The notes beneath the pieces are model-generated. The model saw only the letters and a list, made by a program, of their open reading frames with translations, was not told the DNA's origin and did not search any database. Positions 34,372-47,269 of a DNA stretch of 64,000 nucleotides are shown here, in pieces. This DNA comes from Halichondria panicea (taxonomy: Eukaryota > Porifera > Demospongiae > Suberitida > Halichondriidae). Numbering within the stretch: position 1 is the first letter of the stretch; the number at the start of each line of letters is the position of its first letter. Made by a program: the position numbers and the translations under genes. The DNA lies in the NCBI RefSeq assembly GCF_963675165.1, contig NC_087382.1, positions 2,140,567-2,204,566 on the forward strand, in the 5' to 3' direction.

Positions 34372-37300
34372 TTACTGTTTCACGACATCGATGACAGTGT
34401 GCGTGACTTTGGGTGCATTGTCAGCTGTAGCTTGAGGAGGGGGAGGGGCTGGTCTGTAGTCCTCTGCGGTGAGGGGGGCTAGCACGTCCAGGGCAGGCTC
34501 TCTCAGCTGGTCTGGCCTCGTGGCAGGTCGGATGATGGGAGGAGTGATGTAACGATCAGGGTCAGCTTCTTCCATGGCTCCATCAGTGTACCGATCACAT
34601 CTGCCCGCGTTTGTCCAGGTTTCATTGTTCTCCATTTCGTACCTTTCCAGTTTGCGAACTCGTGGAATCCTTTTTCTCAGTTTGAGTGAGTTTTGCAGAA
34701 CAGGAACTTTCTTCAACATGTACTCGTAACAATGGTAGCAGACTATCACCACAAACAAAATAAAAGCCACTGCCATTGAAATGTTGGATATTATGACTTG
34801 ACTCTCATTGATATTTCCTATGTAGAGGGTGCCATACGCTAGAATTGCAAGATTGAGGAAAAAGAGTGTTTCCAGTAAATCATTGAATCGTATTTTGTAC
34901 ACTGGATAATTCTGCGATTTGAAAACAATCAGTCCAACAGTTATAGATCCAGCTGATAGTACGGGGAGAGAAGTGTCCAAAGCCAAAAAGGCTGTTATTA
35001 GGTTATGAGCGATCAAAGAAAATAGGAGCAGTCCCACCCAGTAGCGATGCTTGGGAGTGAATGGAGCATGGTATGCATCCATGAAGCCATTGTAGTATGT
35101 GTTCTTAGTCCATTTCATGAGCTTCCATTTTGAACAGCGAGGAAACCATTGTCCAAAGAAGAGCACTACAGTGAACAATATACCAGAAATGAGGATTATG
35201 GCGGCAAAAACAAACCGAGGGACGTGACCAGGAGTGAAATATTGCACATTGCCGTCATACAACCAAACTATATCATTTGAATTGTTGGGAAAATCCAATA
35301 CCTTGGTTGCACCCTCAGGATAGTCCAAGACCCTGTATTGCAGTGCAGCAATGATAAACCGCAAGAGTTTGGAATAAGAGAGTAGGACGAGTGTGCCTAG
35401 GGCAGCAACTGGGTTCCTGTTGGAAAGGAGCTTTGCAAATGAGTCAGAGTACTTGCTTAAAATGATTATTAAGAACATCAGAAGAAACAGGTAAGCAGGA
35501 AAGACCATTTGAAGGAGCACTTTTGCTTGAGAGTTCATTCTTTCATAAAAGCATGTCTCAATACCTAAGTCAAGATTCACCCACGATATGAAAACTGTCA
35601 AAGGGTTATGAAAAGGTATGAAGATCGACTGATTTGCAGCTAATATATTAGTGTAGAAGATCAGCCCATGGATAGTGCCTGTTGCTACAGTAATGTTGAA
35701 AACGAGAATGAATGCGACTAGTACTATGCCTGCCAGGGCAAACGGGAGTAGCAGGAGAAGGTGAGTGTTTGAGCAGAGTTCACATCGTGAAGTACCTAAC
35801 ACAAGACTGAGTCCTGGTTCACATTCTCCACACAAGACACCACTTCGATTGTAGGCACACTGTTCGTCAGGGTGGTTGCTTAGATTGATGTTGACTGGTT
35901 TTAGTACACAATAGTCAAATGTACAGTTACTAACAACATACCCATGCACTTCCGTTAGTGGTATTAGTCACTCCTATCCATATGTTGTTATTACTTTCCA
36001 ATTTTATGGTCTCATTTTCATCAGAACAGTTTGTTATCTGATATTCTTGTTGCAACACTGGATCACAGTCACACTTGCACTCAATTGAGGACATGATTGG
36101 TTGGAGTCCAATAGGGCATTCACACTTTTGAAAAGAGATGTTTAGAATTTGTCTTGAAATTCCCAAATTGTTGCATGGACCATCAGCATAGAGTTCCACT
36201 TGAGCAGAGCTGTCTTGTGAGAATACATTGTACTCTAATTCTGTGCACTGATTGCCAACTTCTTGTTGTGCTTGTCCTTCTTTGAGACGATCAACTCTAC
36301 TGCTCTCAGTTATAACAGAACTGTGAATTATGGCTTTATTCATTGGATTTCCAACTTGGTCTACAGCCATAACACTTATTGTGAATGCTTGTCCTTTTCT
36401 AACAGAAATGGTCTGGTTGGTGGTGCTACACAACTTCACTCTGACAGCCTTTGAAGCTATTGATGAATAATGCACAGTATTGTTCAAGTACTCAAATCCA
36501 TTGTCTGATGAAGAGAGTTCGGCTGATACATCCACCGTACACCTGTCCAAAAGACCTCCGTAAATATCTGCTCCTGACTGGGTAGCTGTGTTGTTTGTCA
36601 GAAAAGTGTTGCGATTATTGATTGCACTGTTCAAACATTTAACTTCTTCATTAAATCCAGTCATTAATAAAGAAAAGAAAGCTTGGATCAAAGGTATCAC
36701 ACCCTTAATAGAATTGTTATCAAAACCATAGAGATCTATAGTTTGAATGAAGCACTCTGTTTGTGGCAGATCTCCTGCAGTAGTTACATCCTCTCCTCTA
36801 CACACACCACTCTCAGTACTGTCTGCCACAAATATCCCCCCTCCATATTGAGCCGTGTTACTGTAGATTTCTAGTATGACCAGCGTTTTACCAAGCTCTA
36901 GCTCCACATCCTGTTTCAGAATATGTATCTTAGAACTTTGTCGTAAATAAATTCCACCTCCGCTATTGTTTGCTGAGTTTGACTTGATGTGGACGTGAGC
37001 GTGAGAAAAGGCCTTGATGTTTGAAGCGACTGCATAAATACCTCCTCCATTTTGAGCATCATTTCGATCTATAATACTCACAAACAGTACAGGTTCCATG
37101 TCACTACATGTACACAGGACAAACTGATGATTAAATATACAACCAGTAGTAACCTTCGAATCAAATTCAATTTCGCTTGAGTATGCATAAATCCCACCAC
37201 CATTTTGTGCTGTGTTGTGAGAAATCTCTATGGGATAGTGAACAAAGAGTGTGCTCTCTCTCAGAAACACACCTCCTCCAACAGTAGCAGTATTGTTAGA

Positions 37301-38920
37301 AATGACCACTCCTTCTGCATTGATATAGATTTGACTCTGGACTGCTCTGATGGCTCCACCCTGCACACCACGATTGTTACTGAGAGTTGTGGGTCCATTG
37401 AACTCCACTCGACTGCTTAGAGCATACACAGGGTTTACATTATTGCTAACGGTGTTAACTCCCGTAAATGACAAGTTAGAATGCACTACGTAAATGATAT
37501 TTTCACCCTCAAAATTGTCAAATATGCTTGTATTAGTAATTATCAAAGTTGCGATAGCAACCGCAATCACTCCATCTTGTTGGGTGGCTCTGTTGTTTGT
37601 GAGCAGAGAGTCGAAAATGATCACAGTGCCATTAGCAACAAAAAACACTGCACCAGCGTCAGCACTGTTATTTTTAAACATGACTTTGGAGACAGATATA
37701 GTTCCAGTATATACCAAAATCGCTCCACCAAGACTAGTTCCTCCATTACCAACTACAGCTTCATTGTCCGTTATATTACAGCTCATGATAGATGCATTAC
37801 CCATGAAAAGTGCAATCGCTCCACCATTTTCAGCACTGTTGTACGCTAGCTCACTGTCAGAGATTGAGACACTCCCTTCCTGGCTAAAAATTGCTCCACC
37901 ATGAACGATAGCACTATTGTTTAGTAGCGTACAGTTGTATATGGACAAATTACTTTCGAAGGTGTAAATCGCTCCACCATATTCAGCACTGTTGTACACT
38001 AGCTCACTGTCGGAGATTGAGACACTCCCTTCCAGGCTAATAATTGCTCCACCGATAACGATAGCACTATTGTACGCTAGCTCACTGTCGGAGATTGAGA
38101 CACTCCCTTCCTGGCTAAAAATTGCTCCACCGATAACGATAGCACTATTGTTTAGTAGCGCACAGTTGTATATGGACAAATTACTTTCGGAGGTACTAAT
38201 CGCTCCACCAATATAATAAGCAATATTATTTGTAAAGTTGCTCCAACTGATAGTCACATTTGCAGAGACCACAAACACTGCTCCACCATATGTAGTACCA
38301 GTATTAAAATTGAACCTTGAACCATTAATAACAGTTTGACTTGATTCAATGTTCACTGCACCGCCATCGTTACGTAAGAAGTCACTCTTTTCAATGTACA
38401 CAGTATCAGCCTTAACAATCAATGCTCTGTAAGTGTTCACAAAGAGAACTTGTTCAATCGTCACAGTTACCGTACGAGTGATCCAGAGTGTACAAGCTTC
38501 CAACTTTAGCAATTTCAAGTCTACCAAATAGCATTGAGAAATGTACATATAGCCTGAACTACTTTCATCACCTGCTCCAGTGAAATGCAAACCTTCAATA
38601 CTCAATGCACTGATATTAGATAACTGCACTCTACCAGAATTGTTCAAACTGATAGTGGCATTTTGGCCAGCAATAATCACCTCTCTGAAATTACAAATGT
38701 AAAGCATTTCACTTAATAAATGATCTCCAGGTAGAAAGCTCAAGGTGAGATTGTCTCCACCAGATAACAGGGCTGTTTGAACAAGCTGCTCGAGAGTGAA
38801 ACAAGTTCCATTTCGATAGTTATTACACAAGTCGGTTGAATCCACTGGCACAATGTGATAGTGCTCACTCCTGGTAACAGTAGCTAGGGTCAGTAGCAGC
38901 ACCAACCAGGTGCAGTGCAT
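34372..38920 (-). pseudogene. Beta-helix/multi-TM receptor-like gene, copy 4 (4-nt insertion)
   Basis: Starts at the family MHCTW and is open for about 990 residues through the helix and most of the Cys-rich segment. An extra ATGC at about 35944-35947 then breaks the frame in the NGSGYVVSN stretch, giving a short NGSAWVCC end. The remaining 520 residues (CGECEPG knot, membrane domain, tail) are open in another frame. Two 3-base insertions nearby (SNHPDEQ, TAFLALD) are harmless. The variable block has five rungs and lacks the ELLISDS rung found in the other four copies. If transcribed it would make a secreted ectodomain without membrane anchor. Pseudogene, or an assembly error at one site. Confidence 0.85.
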
Positions 38921-39189
38921 GTTCTCTCCGATACTATAAAATTACAAACATATTTAAATACCATTAATGCAGTATCAGTATACTAGCTGCTATTGCTGCT
39001 TCTAGTTTGACACCAAAACTTAAAATACTTGCTATAGATCATCTAGAACATGTGCATGGAACAAGATAGTGGTATCCAGAGTTTATGCAATTGAACTTAA
39101 TAAGGCAAAAATTCTTATCAAAATCGTTCAGTTTCACTACACAAGTTTGCACAGTGATAACTGATAACTTACCTAATTCCCTTTCAGCT

Positions 39190-39440
39190 TACAAGATCCA
39201 AACACAGCCTCACTTGTGAATACAGCAGTGGAGTATGCGGAGACAAGTAGTCTTCCACAGGCCAGAGGGTTTATATAGTATCACGTATGTAGCTGTCATC
39301 AGACATAGTCCAGGCTTCCAATTCCCTGTATGTTTTTCTGTTCCCAGAAAACCCATTAGTTACATGTAGTAGCGGTACCACCCTGCTTCCCAGAAACTGA
39401 AAGGAAGTTTGTGGTTACCCCACACACCCACACACCACAG
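39190..39440. repeat. Spacer preceding kinase-exon copy
   Basis: Non-coding segment (TCTTCCACAGGCCAGAGG, TAGCTGTCATCAGACA) that is repeated again at 39890-40030 and at 1400-1500. No gene. Confidence 0.6.
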
Positions 39441-39590
39441 AACACACGACTGGTTCTGGCCACCATTGACGAGTGCTGGAGCAAATACCGACCACACAAC
39501 AACTCAAGGAGACACTGCAATCGCTATTGCCAGCCATTAAATGGCAAGTGTCAGTTGACAAAAACAGATAAACAGTGTTCAAGCAAATGA
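39441..39590 (+). pseudogene. Copy of terminal kinase exon (frame lost)
   Basis: Starts with the CCACAG acceptor and NTRLVLATIDECW, then has the same internal deletion type as the copy at 44869-45018 (GAGCAAATACCGACC), which destroys the kinase frame. These two copies share a recent ancestor. Confidence 0.8.
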
Positions 39591-39754
39591 CTGCCTACTG
39601 TAACCCTTTATAATAAAACGATATGCTACAAATAATTATCATACTGCTGTTTGGGATCAGAATCATTTAAACTATAATTCAACACATTTGTGGCTGAGGA
39701 AACTTCTGACAAATTTCCGTATAGCATGATTGTATATCAACTTAAAACGTTTTT

Positions 39755-39860
39755 TCTCTACATCTAAGTCAACAGAGCTCCCAGGGGGGTCACCAGTTAC
39801 TATGTGGGGGGCAGGGGGATTTGGTGGGAGGTGTAATTCTACAATAATTATTAGCATAAA
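39755..39860 (-). pseudogene. Remnant of CRT-like exon 5 start
   Basis: Contains the CTCCCAGGGGGGTCACCAGT block and the C-rich acceptor tract corresponding to the beginning of exon 5 of the transporter (56349 downward). The exon is truncated and exon 4 is absent here. Confidence 0.6.
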
Positions 39861-40029
39861 CTACACATTCTCTCCATATATTGTATACAAGTAGTCTTCC
39901 ACAGGCCAGAGGGTTTATATAGTATCACGTATGTAGCTGTCATCAGACATAGTCCAGGCTTCCAATTCCCTGTATGTTTTGCTGTTCCCAGAAAATCCAT
40001 TAGTCATGTAGTAGCGGTACCACGGTCTA

Positions 40030-40566
40030 ACAAGCCAACAAAATTACTTGCTATGGCCTGCAAAATGCAAACTGTAACTGGTTTTAATCAAAACTGCCAA
40101 ATTAGTGGACCTAATTGCTGTAGTAGCCTAAGACGTCAAATTAAAAATCGCCAAATTCTAATAGCTCACTCGCCAAATAATTATAATAGCCGCTAAATGT
40201 TCCAGGTGTCTCATATTTTGTCTGACTGAAGTGATGGTAGCTCTGATGGTAGCTCAGCTAACTTGTTGCTTGGTTCATTGTGGCAAAATGATATGAGCTA
40301 AAACTTGTATAAACTTGCTGCGTAGGGCTTGTATTTACTAGGCTCAAAATTGGATATTTTCGAAAGCAGCTTGTTGACCTCAAGCATTATATAGAAGGAG
40401 TGCTGTGAAAGTAGAGTAGTAACCCCTTGAGTTGTGTGAAAAGCCTGCAATAGCCAGCCCATCATTGACTTTTGTGATGTGTGGGTGGACTAAGTAACAC
40501 AGACAGGTAATCACTACATTGTGGTTGCAGTGCTCTTGGAGTATAGCCTGCAAAGATATGGAAAAC
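40030..40566. other. Spacer, no gene seen
   Basis: AT-rich spacer. The last 60 bases (CACTACATTGTGGTTGCAGT and on) are present in inverted orientation at 44725-44790, uninterrupted by the element that follows here. Confidence 0.5.
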
Positions 40567-41299
40567 CAGGGGCGTAGGCAGGATTTTGAGGAAGGGGGGG
40601 CTGAGCTGAAAAGCTGGTTTCTGGCGCGAAGTCTCCGAAAATTTTCGGCGACCGGAAACCACACCTCCTAATTAATGACTAATTTCCGGGAATATTAATT
40701 TTGTTGTACTTGCTAATTTTATGATGTTACAATTTTTTTGTACTTGTAATAATGATTAATATGCATGAAAACATTGCTAATAATTATTTACATAATATAA
40801 TTATATTATGATAATGTAGCTGATCAGTTACTTTGCTGGCTCTTCATCAGTACTCAGGCTGGCAGTACTAGAGCTTGGCAAGCTGGCACTAGAGCTTGGC
40901 AAGTTGGTACTAGATCTTGGCCTTGAGAAATAGTGGTCCAGTTTCTGTGACATAGTTGCTGCTCTCAAATCAACCTCTGTGGTAGATTATTGATCAGTTG
41001 CACAGTGCATTGCGCATGTGCAAGAAATAGTTTATAGCCACACCTGCTTCAATTAAATATTAACTGCATGCATGCTAAATAAGAAGCTAGATCTAGCTAG
41101 CTAGCTTAGTTACACTGAAGAATTAAAGTTACTAGTATAGTATAGCTAGCTCTTGGACATGCTGTTTGTCTGCCACTAATCTATACCAGTAATTCCCAGG
41201 CTAAAGACAGTCATCAGAGAAGTTGGGGCTCTTAGTGTGGCTTTTGCAGAGGAAGGGGGGGCTCCAGCCCCCAAAGCCCTGCCCCTCCCTACGCCCCTG
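40567..41299. mobile_element. hAT-like non-autonomous DNA transposon (733 bp)
   Basis: The termini CAGGGGCGTAGG and CCTACGCCCCTG are inverted repeats of hAT type. The flanks show a 7-bp direct repeat GAAAACC. The unoccupied site GGAAAACCACTG exists, inverted, near 44725-44740. A short minus-strand open stretch (about 40983-40828; MSQKLDHYFSRPRSS, ending EEPAK and TAA) may be a scrap of a transposase or host coding sequence. Confidence 0.75.
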
Positions 41300-41877
41300 A
41301 AAACCACTGTAGCTTTGTATACAAATTGATACAAAATTGATGTGGTGATGGTACACATTCTGTCAGACAAACCCACTCAAGCACACAAATAATCACACGA
41401 TTGTGTTAGCTTTCTCCTGGGTGGCCACCTTTTAGATGTCCAGGTACCATTGGAAATTAAATGATCCCTAATTAAATGCATGCATTGAACATGTTATATT
41501 CCCCCCCCCCCCAGAGTGGAGGGTGTGTTCTATCGTATTGGACAGAATCTGGAGCGGTACAGGCTAGCTGGAACCAGTCGCTCACACCATTGACGACCAT
41601 AATGCCAACTCTATATAAGGAATCAAATCAATGCATCCAATTATATGCGTTTAATTACAGTGAGCTCAGTGTTTAACTGATTACTGTTGTGTTTAACTGA
41701 TTTTGTCGTTATTTCAATACCAATCCCATGCACTTTAATACAATGTGATAAAACCACACCTTTTATAAAATTGTAACCACACCCACAAATCACTCAATTA
41801 TACGTGCGTAAATAACAATAATAATTATAGGAAATCCAGCTAAAATGTATAGACCGCAAAACTAAAATAAAATAAAG

Positions 41878-42633
<756 letters not shown>

Positions 42634-43060
42634 CTGGAATTTAAGACGGAAATAAAACGAGTCCAAACAATGTGAGAACATTACTATGATTATTTTAGTG
42701 TAGTGCTTGTGTGTGCAGTATTCAATTACTACATGTTTATGCACTCTTTATCTTTTCCTGTACACACCGTGATCATACATGCACGTACATGCTGCATGTA
42801 CGTGCATGTGAATTATAGTGATCGAGCTCAGTTCTGAGAAACTTGTTTATGGTGGTCACAGTTGGGCAGACCGACAGGTGGCTGTAATAAAGATGTGGCT
42901 TGTTTGCTTGCACGGGTAGAAACATAATTATGCTAGGGAGATTTGAAGCTAATTGGTGTGGCTAGATCACAGACAGTCCTCATTAGACAGTGCACTGAGT
43001 CACTGACAAAGCATGCATATGTGGTGTAGGCTTAGCTTCCTCTGTGTGTGCTTAGCTTCC

Positions 43061-43974
43061 TATACAAATTGATACAAATTGATTGTGGTGATGGTACACA
43101 TTCTGTCAGACAAACCCACTCAAGCACACAAATAATCACACGATTGTGTTAGCTTTCTCCTTGGGTGGCCACCTTTTAGATGTCCATGTACCATTGGAAA
43201 TTAAATGATCCCTAATTAAATGCATGCATTGAACATGTTATACCCCCCCCCCCAGAGTGGAGGGTGTGTTCTATCGTATTGGACAGAATCTGGAGCGGTA
43301 CAGGCTAGCTGGAACCAGTCGCTCACACCATTGACGACCATAATGCCAACTCTATATAAGGAATCAAATCAATGCATCCAATTATATGCGTTTAATTACA
43401 GTGAGCTCAGTGTTTAACTGATTACTGTTGTGTTTAACTGATTTTGTCGTTATTTCAATACCAATCCCATGCACTTTAATACAATGTGATAAAACCACAC
43501 CTTTTATAAAATTGTAACCACACCCACAAATCACTCAGCCTTCAATTATACGTGCGTAAATAACAATAATAATTATAGGAAATCCAGCTAAAATGTATAG
43601 ACCGCAAAACTAAAATAAAGTAGCAGAGATGTCTTAGAAAGTGACAGCAATTAATAATAGTTTAGTTGGTGAGGTGTCCTTCAATTTCTAACCTCTTTAC
43701 GATCATGTCCACATCATAACTATCTCCCTGCAGTGGACGAGCATAATTATAATTATAGTGTAACCTACTAAACAAGTATTACAGTACATGCAATTATGGA
43801 CATAATATTAATACATATAATGCATGCACAATGGCTACACAGGTAATGTACATGTACACACAACACAACATTGAACATGTAGTACAGTATAAATACTTGC
43901 CTTTTTAGATGCTTCTATAATCGAGATGAGCTTCTTCATACCAATGTGACACAACGTCAGTAAATGATCTCAAT

Positions 43975-44011
<37 letters not shown>

Positions 44012-44722
44012 ACACTTATGCCTCCGTAAATTATGTGTTTGGACCTATGTTAGCAGTCCACTCTCTATAATAAAACCGTTAGTCTACCCAAGGGTAGCCA
44101 TCACCATAATATTATAGACAGCCTCCACTCTCTACACTGCATGTACTTACGATTTCTTGGTCAATCTTTGCCTGAGTGCTTTAGCTTGACTCATAATGAT
44201 CATAATGAAATATACACAGGCTAACACAGTTGACTTGTTGGATGTACTGGTTCCCCCGAGGACCATTCGTATCACCACTCCTCGTCGGAGGTTCCACCTG
44301 GAATTTAAGACGGAAATAAAACGAGTCCAAACAATGTGAGAACATTACTATGATTATTTTAGTGTAGTGCTTGTGTGTGCAGTATTCAATTACTACATGT
44401 TTATGCACTCTTTATCTTTTCCTGTACACACCGTGATCATACATGCACGTACATGCTGCATGTACATGCATGTGAATTATAGTGATCGAGCTCAGTTCTG
44501 AGAAACTTGTTTATGGTGGTCACAGTTGGGCAGACCGACAGGTGGCTGTAATAAAGATGTGGCTTGTTTGCTTGCACGGGTAGAAACATAATTATGCTAG
44601 GGAGATTTGAAGCTAATTGGTGTGGCTAGATCCTCATTAGACAGTAATGACTCCTAATGAGTCACTGACCCAAGCATGCATATGTGGTGTAGGCTAACCG
44701 CTTAGCTTCCTCTGTGTAGGCT
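43061..44722. repeat. 1.7-kb tandem duplication, copy B
   Basis: Second copy of 41318-43060. The three-exon model is damaged here. A short deletion removes the CTATAG acceptor and part of its flank (near 43948-43955). The last exon reads VDMIVKRLE and stops earlier, after GHLTN. Confidence 0.85.
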
Positions 44723-44868
44723 TACAGTGGTTTTCCTTACTATACTGCAAGAGCACTGCAACCACAATGTAGTATTTTGGTTGGCTTCTGTTATGATTGT
44801 TAGTAACGACTACCACCCTGCTTCCTAAAAGGAAGTTTGTGGTTACCCCACACACCCACACACCACAG

Positions 44869-45018
44869 AACACACGACTGGTTCTGGCCACCATTGACGA
44901 GTGCTGGAGCAAATACCGACCACACAACAACTCAAGGAGACACTGCAATCGCTATTGCCAGCCATTAAATGGCAAGTGTCAGTTGACAAAAACAGATAAA
45001 CAGTGTACAAGCAAATGA
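44869..45018 (+). pseudogene. Copy of terminal kinase exon (frame lost)
   Basis: Near twin of 39441-39590, with the same deletion after GAGTGCTGGAGCAAATACC. Not translatable as kinase sequence. Confidence 0.8.
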
Positions 45019-45033
45019 CTGCCTACTGTAACC

Positions 45034-45446
45034 TGTTCACGCTCAATGTACCTTACTTTAAATTAACATTTATTAGAACCTTATTAACACCTTACGTTAT
45101 GTAATATTTACTACTACCTTAACCATGATTTGATGTTGATGTTGATATCATATACTCTTCTCTAACAATTCTCATTGTTAGTGCTCCACTTGTTGTGCGA
45201 GCCTCTGGGGCCCTGCTCCACGTATTTAAGGTTTTGTTTACCTTTTTTGCCTCACTTCACTTTAACTTCGTTTTACCCTGTATTGTCAGTTGATGTTTTG
45301 CTTCTCAATCTAAGAATTTGGTTAAGCTACACCGTGAAGTCAATTTGTCTATAACTAGTTGTTGTTGCCTATAGCTAGGAGCCTGTCTCTAGCTAATTGT
45401 CTAGCCTGTCTAGAATCCCTCTACACCAAGATATAAGAGCTCAACA
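45034..45446. mobile_element. Solo LTR (413 bp) with 5-bp target duplication
   Basis: Begins TGTTCACG and ends CTCAACA (TG...CA), flanked by TAACC on both sides (45029-45033 and 45447-45451). The unoccupied site CTACTGTAACCCTTTATAAT is present at about 39596-39615 in the twin segment. It contains a TATTTAAG promoter-like stretch near 45222. There are no internal retroelement genes, as expected after LTR-LTR recombination. Confidence 0.85.
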
Positions 45447-45604
45447 TAACCCTTTATAATAAAACGATATGCTACAAATAATTATCATACTGCTGTTTGG
45501 GATCAGAATCATCTAAACTATAATTCAACACATTTGTGGCTGAGGAAACTTTTGCATGTGATTATCTGACAAATTTCCGTATAGCATGATTGTCAACTTA
45601 AAAC

Positions 45605-45960
45605 TTTTTTTCTCTACATCTAAGTCAACAGAGCTCCCAGGGGGGTCACCAGTTACTATGTGGGGGGCAGGGGGATTTGTTGGGAGGTGTAATTCTACAA
45701 TATTAGCATAAACTACACATTCCATGCAATGATAACCTGAACTATAGCAAGGTAAGCCGCTCCCTCTGCGTATCGAATGAGTAGACCTCCTCCCAGGTAC
45801 GAGACCACGTACATGGCAATGAAGGCCACACCCCTCAACCCTGGCACATAGTTACAACCCAGCTCCACCAAAGAAACACTGAATAGCAAACCAATAGCTG
45901 TAATAAAAAAAGAGCAACATAAATATACTACCCACAATTACACCACGCAGGATGAGCTCA
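45605..45960 (-). pseudogene. Displaced exons 4/5 of the CRT-like transporter (frameshifted)
   Basis: Same composition as 1011-1380: the start of exon 5 (45620-45690) followed by exon 4 (about 45735-45900) with its TTATTACAG-type acceptor. An extra base in GGAGCTGGGTTGTAAC shifts the exon 4 frame relative to the intact gene, so it is not functional. Confidence 0.8.
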
Positions 45961-46065
45961 TACATAAATTCCATACATAAATTCTCTCCATAATTTATGT
46001 GTCTTATTATCATATTCTCTTGTATGGGCTCCTGTTAATACTGACACAACATAATTGCTATAATT

Positions 46066-46675
46066 ATAGCACAGTGGGGCCACACTATAGGCTCTGTACA
46101 CTAGCTACAGTGCACACAGTGGGGCCACACTATAGGCTCTGTACACTAGCTACAGTGCACACAGTGGGGCCACACTATAGGCTCTGTACACTAGCTACAG
46201 TGCACACAGTGGGGCCACACTATAGGCTCTGTACACTAGCTACAGTGCACACAGTGGGGCCACACTATAGGCTCTGTACACTAGCTACAGTGCACACAGT
46301 GGGACCACACTATAGGCTCTGTACACTAGCTACAGTGCACACAGTGGGACCACACTATAGGCTCTGTACACTAGCTACAGTGCACACAGTGGGACCACAC
46401 TATAGGCTCTGTACACTAGCTACAGTGTACACAGTGGGACCACACTCTAGGCTCTGTACACTAGCTACAGTGCACACAGTGGGACCACACTGTAGGCTCT
46501 GTACACTAGCTACAGTGCACACAGTGGGACCACACTATAGGCTCTGCATGTACACTATAGATCTAGCTACAGTGTGCACAGTGGGACCACACTATAGGCT
46601 CTGCGTGTACACTAGATCTAGCTACAGTGTGCACAGTGGGACCACACTATAGGCTCTGTACACTAGTCTACACAC
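46066..46675. repeat. 45-bp minisatellite, about 14 copies
   Basis: Tandem units containing CACAGTGGGGCCACACTATA and GGCTCTGTACACTAGCTACAGTG, 45 bp apart. Because 45 is divisible by three, a long repetitive reading frame appears, but it is not a gene. A single unit is present in the CRT-like intron near 57293-57325, so this is an expanded copy of that intron. Confidence 0.9.
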
Positions 46676-46812
46676 TGCAGATCAATTAGCCTAGCATTTC
46701 CATCTGCTTTTTGTTTTAAAATGTGAGTTGAAGGATTGTAAATAAAAGCGTTCTTTACAATACGATAATATTTACAGACTTTACAGTATTGTACGATATC
46801 TACTTACAAATA
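46676..46812 (-). pseudogene. CRT-like intron 2/exon 2 border fragment
   Basis: Resembles 57335-57451 (TTTAAAA-GTGAGTT, GTAATAAA-GC-TTCTTT, ATCTACTTACAAAT), ending at the donor side of exon 2. It joins directly to a fragment of a beta-helix gene. Confidence 0.6.
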
Positions 46813-46976
46813 CTACAGTAAACAATATACCAGTGGTTAGGATTATATAGTGCATGGCAGCAACAAACCGAGGGACGTGATCAAGAGTAACAAATCGAGG
46901 GACGTGATCAGGAGTACACTGTTGCACATTCATTTGCCATCATACAACCAAACAATATCACTTGTATTGTCAACTC
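46813..46976 (-). pseudogene. Fragment of beta-helix gene membrane region
   Basis: Matches the membrane-domain coding region of the array genes (ACAGTAAACAATATACCAG, AACCGAGGGACGTGATCA). An internal duplication of about 35 bp and indels break every frame. It lies just downstream of copy 5 and is a further broken copy. Confidence 0.7.
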
Positions 46977-47269
46977 ATAATATTAATCAAAGCTAGTCTC
47001 TCGTTGCTTGGTCTGGATCTCACCCAAAATACTAGATATACTTATAATTTTGTTTGTTGGCTATAATTATAATTGAGAGTTTGACGTGTGTTATCTTGTG
47101 GACATTAATTAGCTACAGTCACAACACAAATCATAATAACAGCTAGCAGAGGATAATAAAACTAGTAAAACAATAGAGAGGATAATTAGTTTTCTCTAAA
47201 CTAGTAAAACAGCAATGAATATTGTAATCAGCAATAATTAATATTATCATTCTAATCTAAGTCGTGAGT

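Noticed and set aside
45999-46652. A 217-codon frame with a repeated VGPHYRLCTLAT motif
   Set aside because: Translation of the 45-bp minisatellite derived from CRT-like intron sequence.
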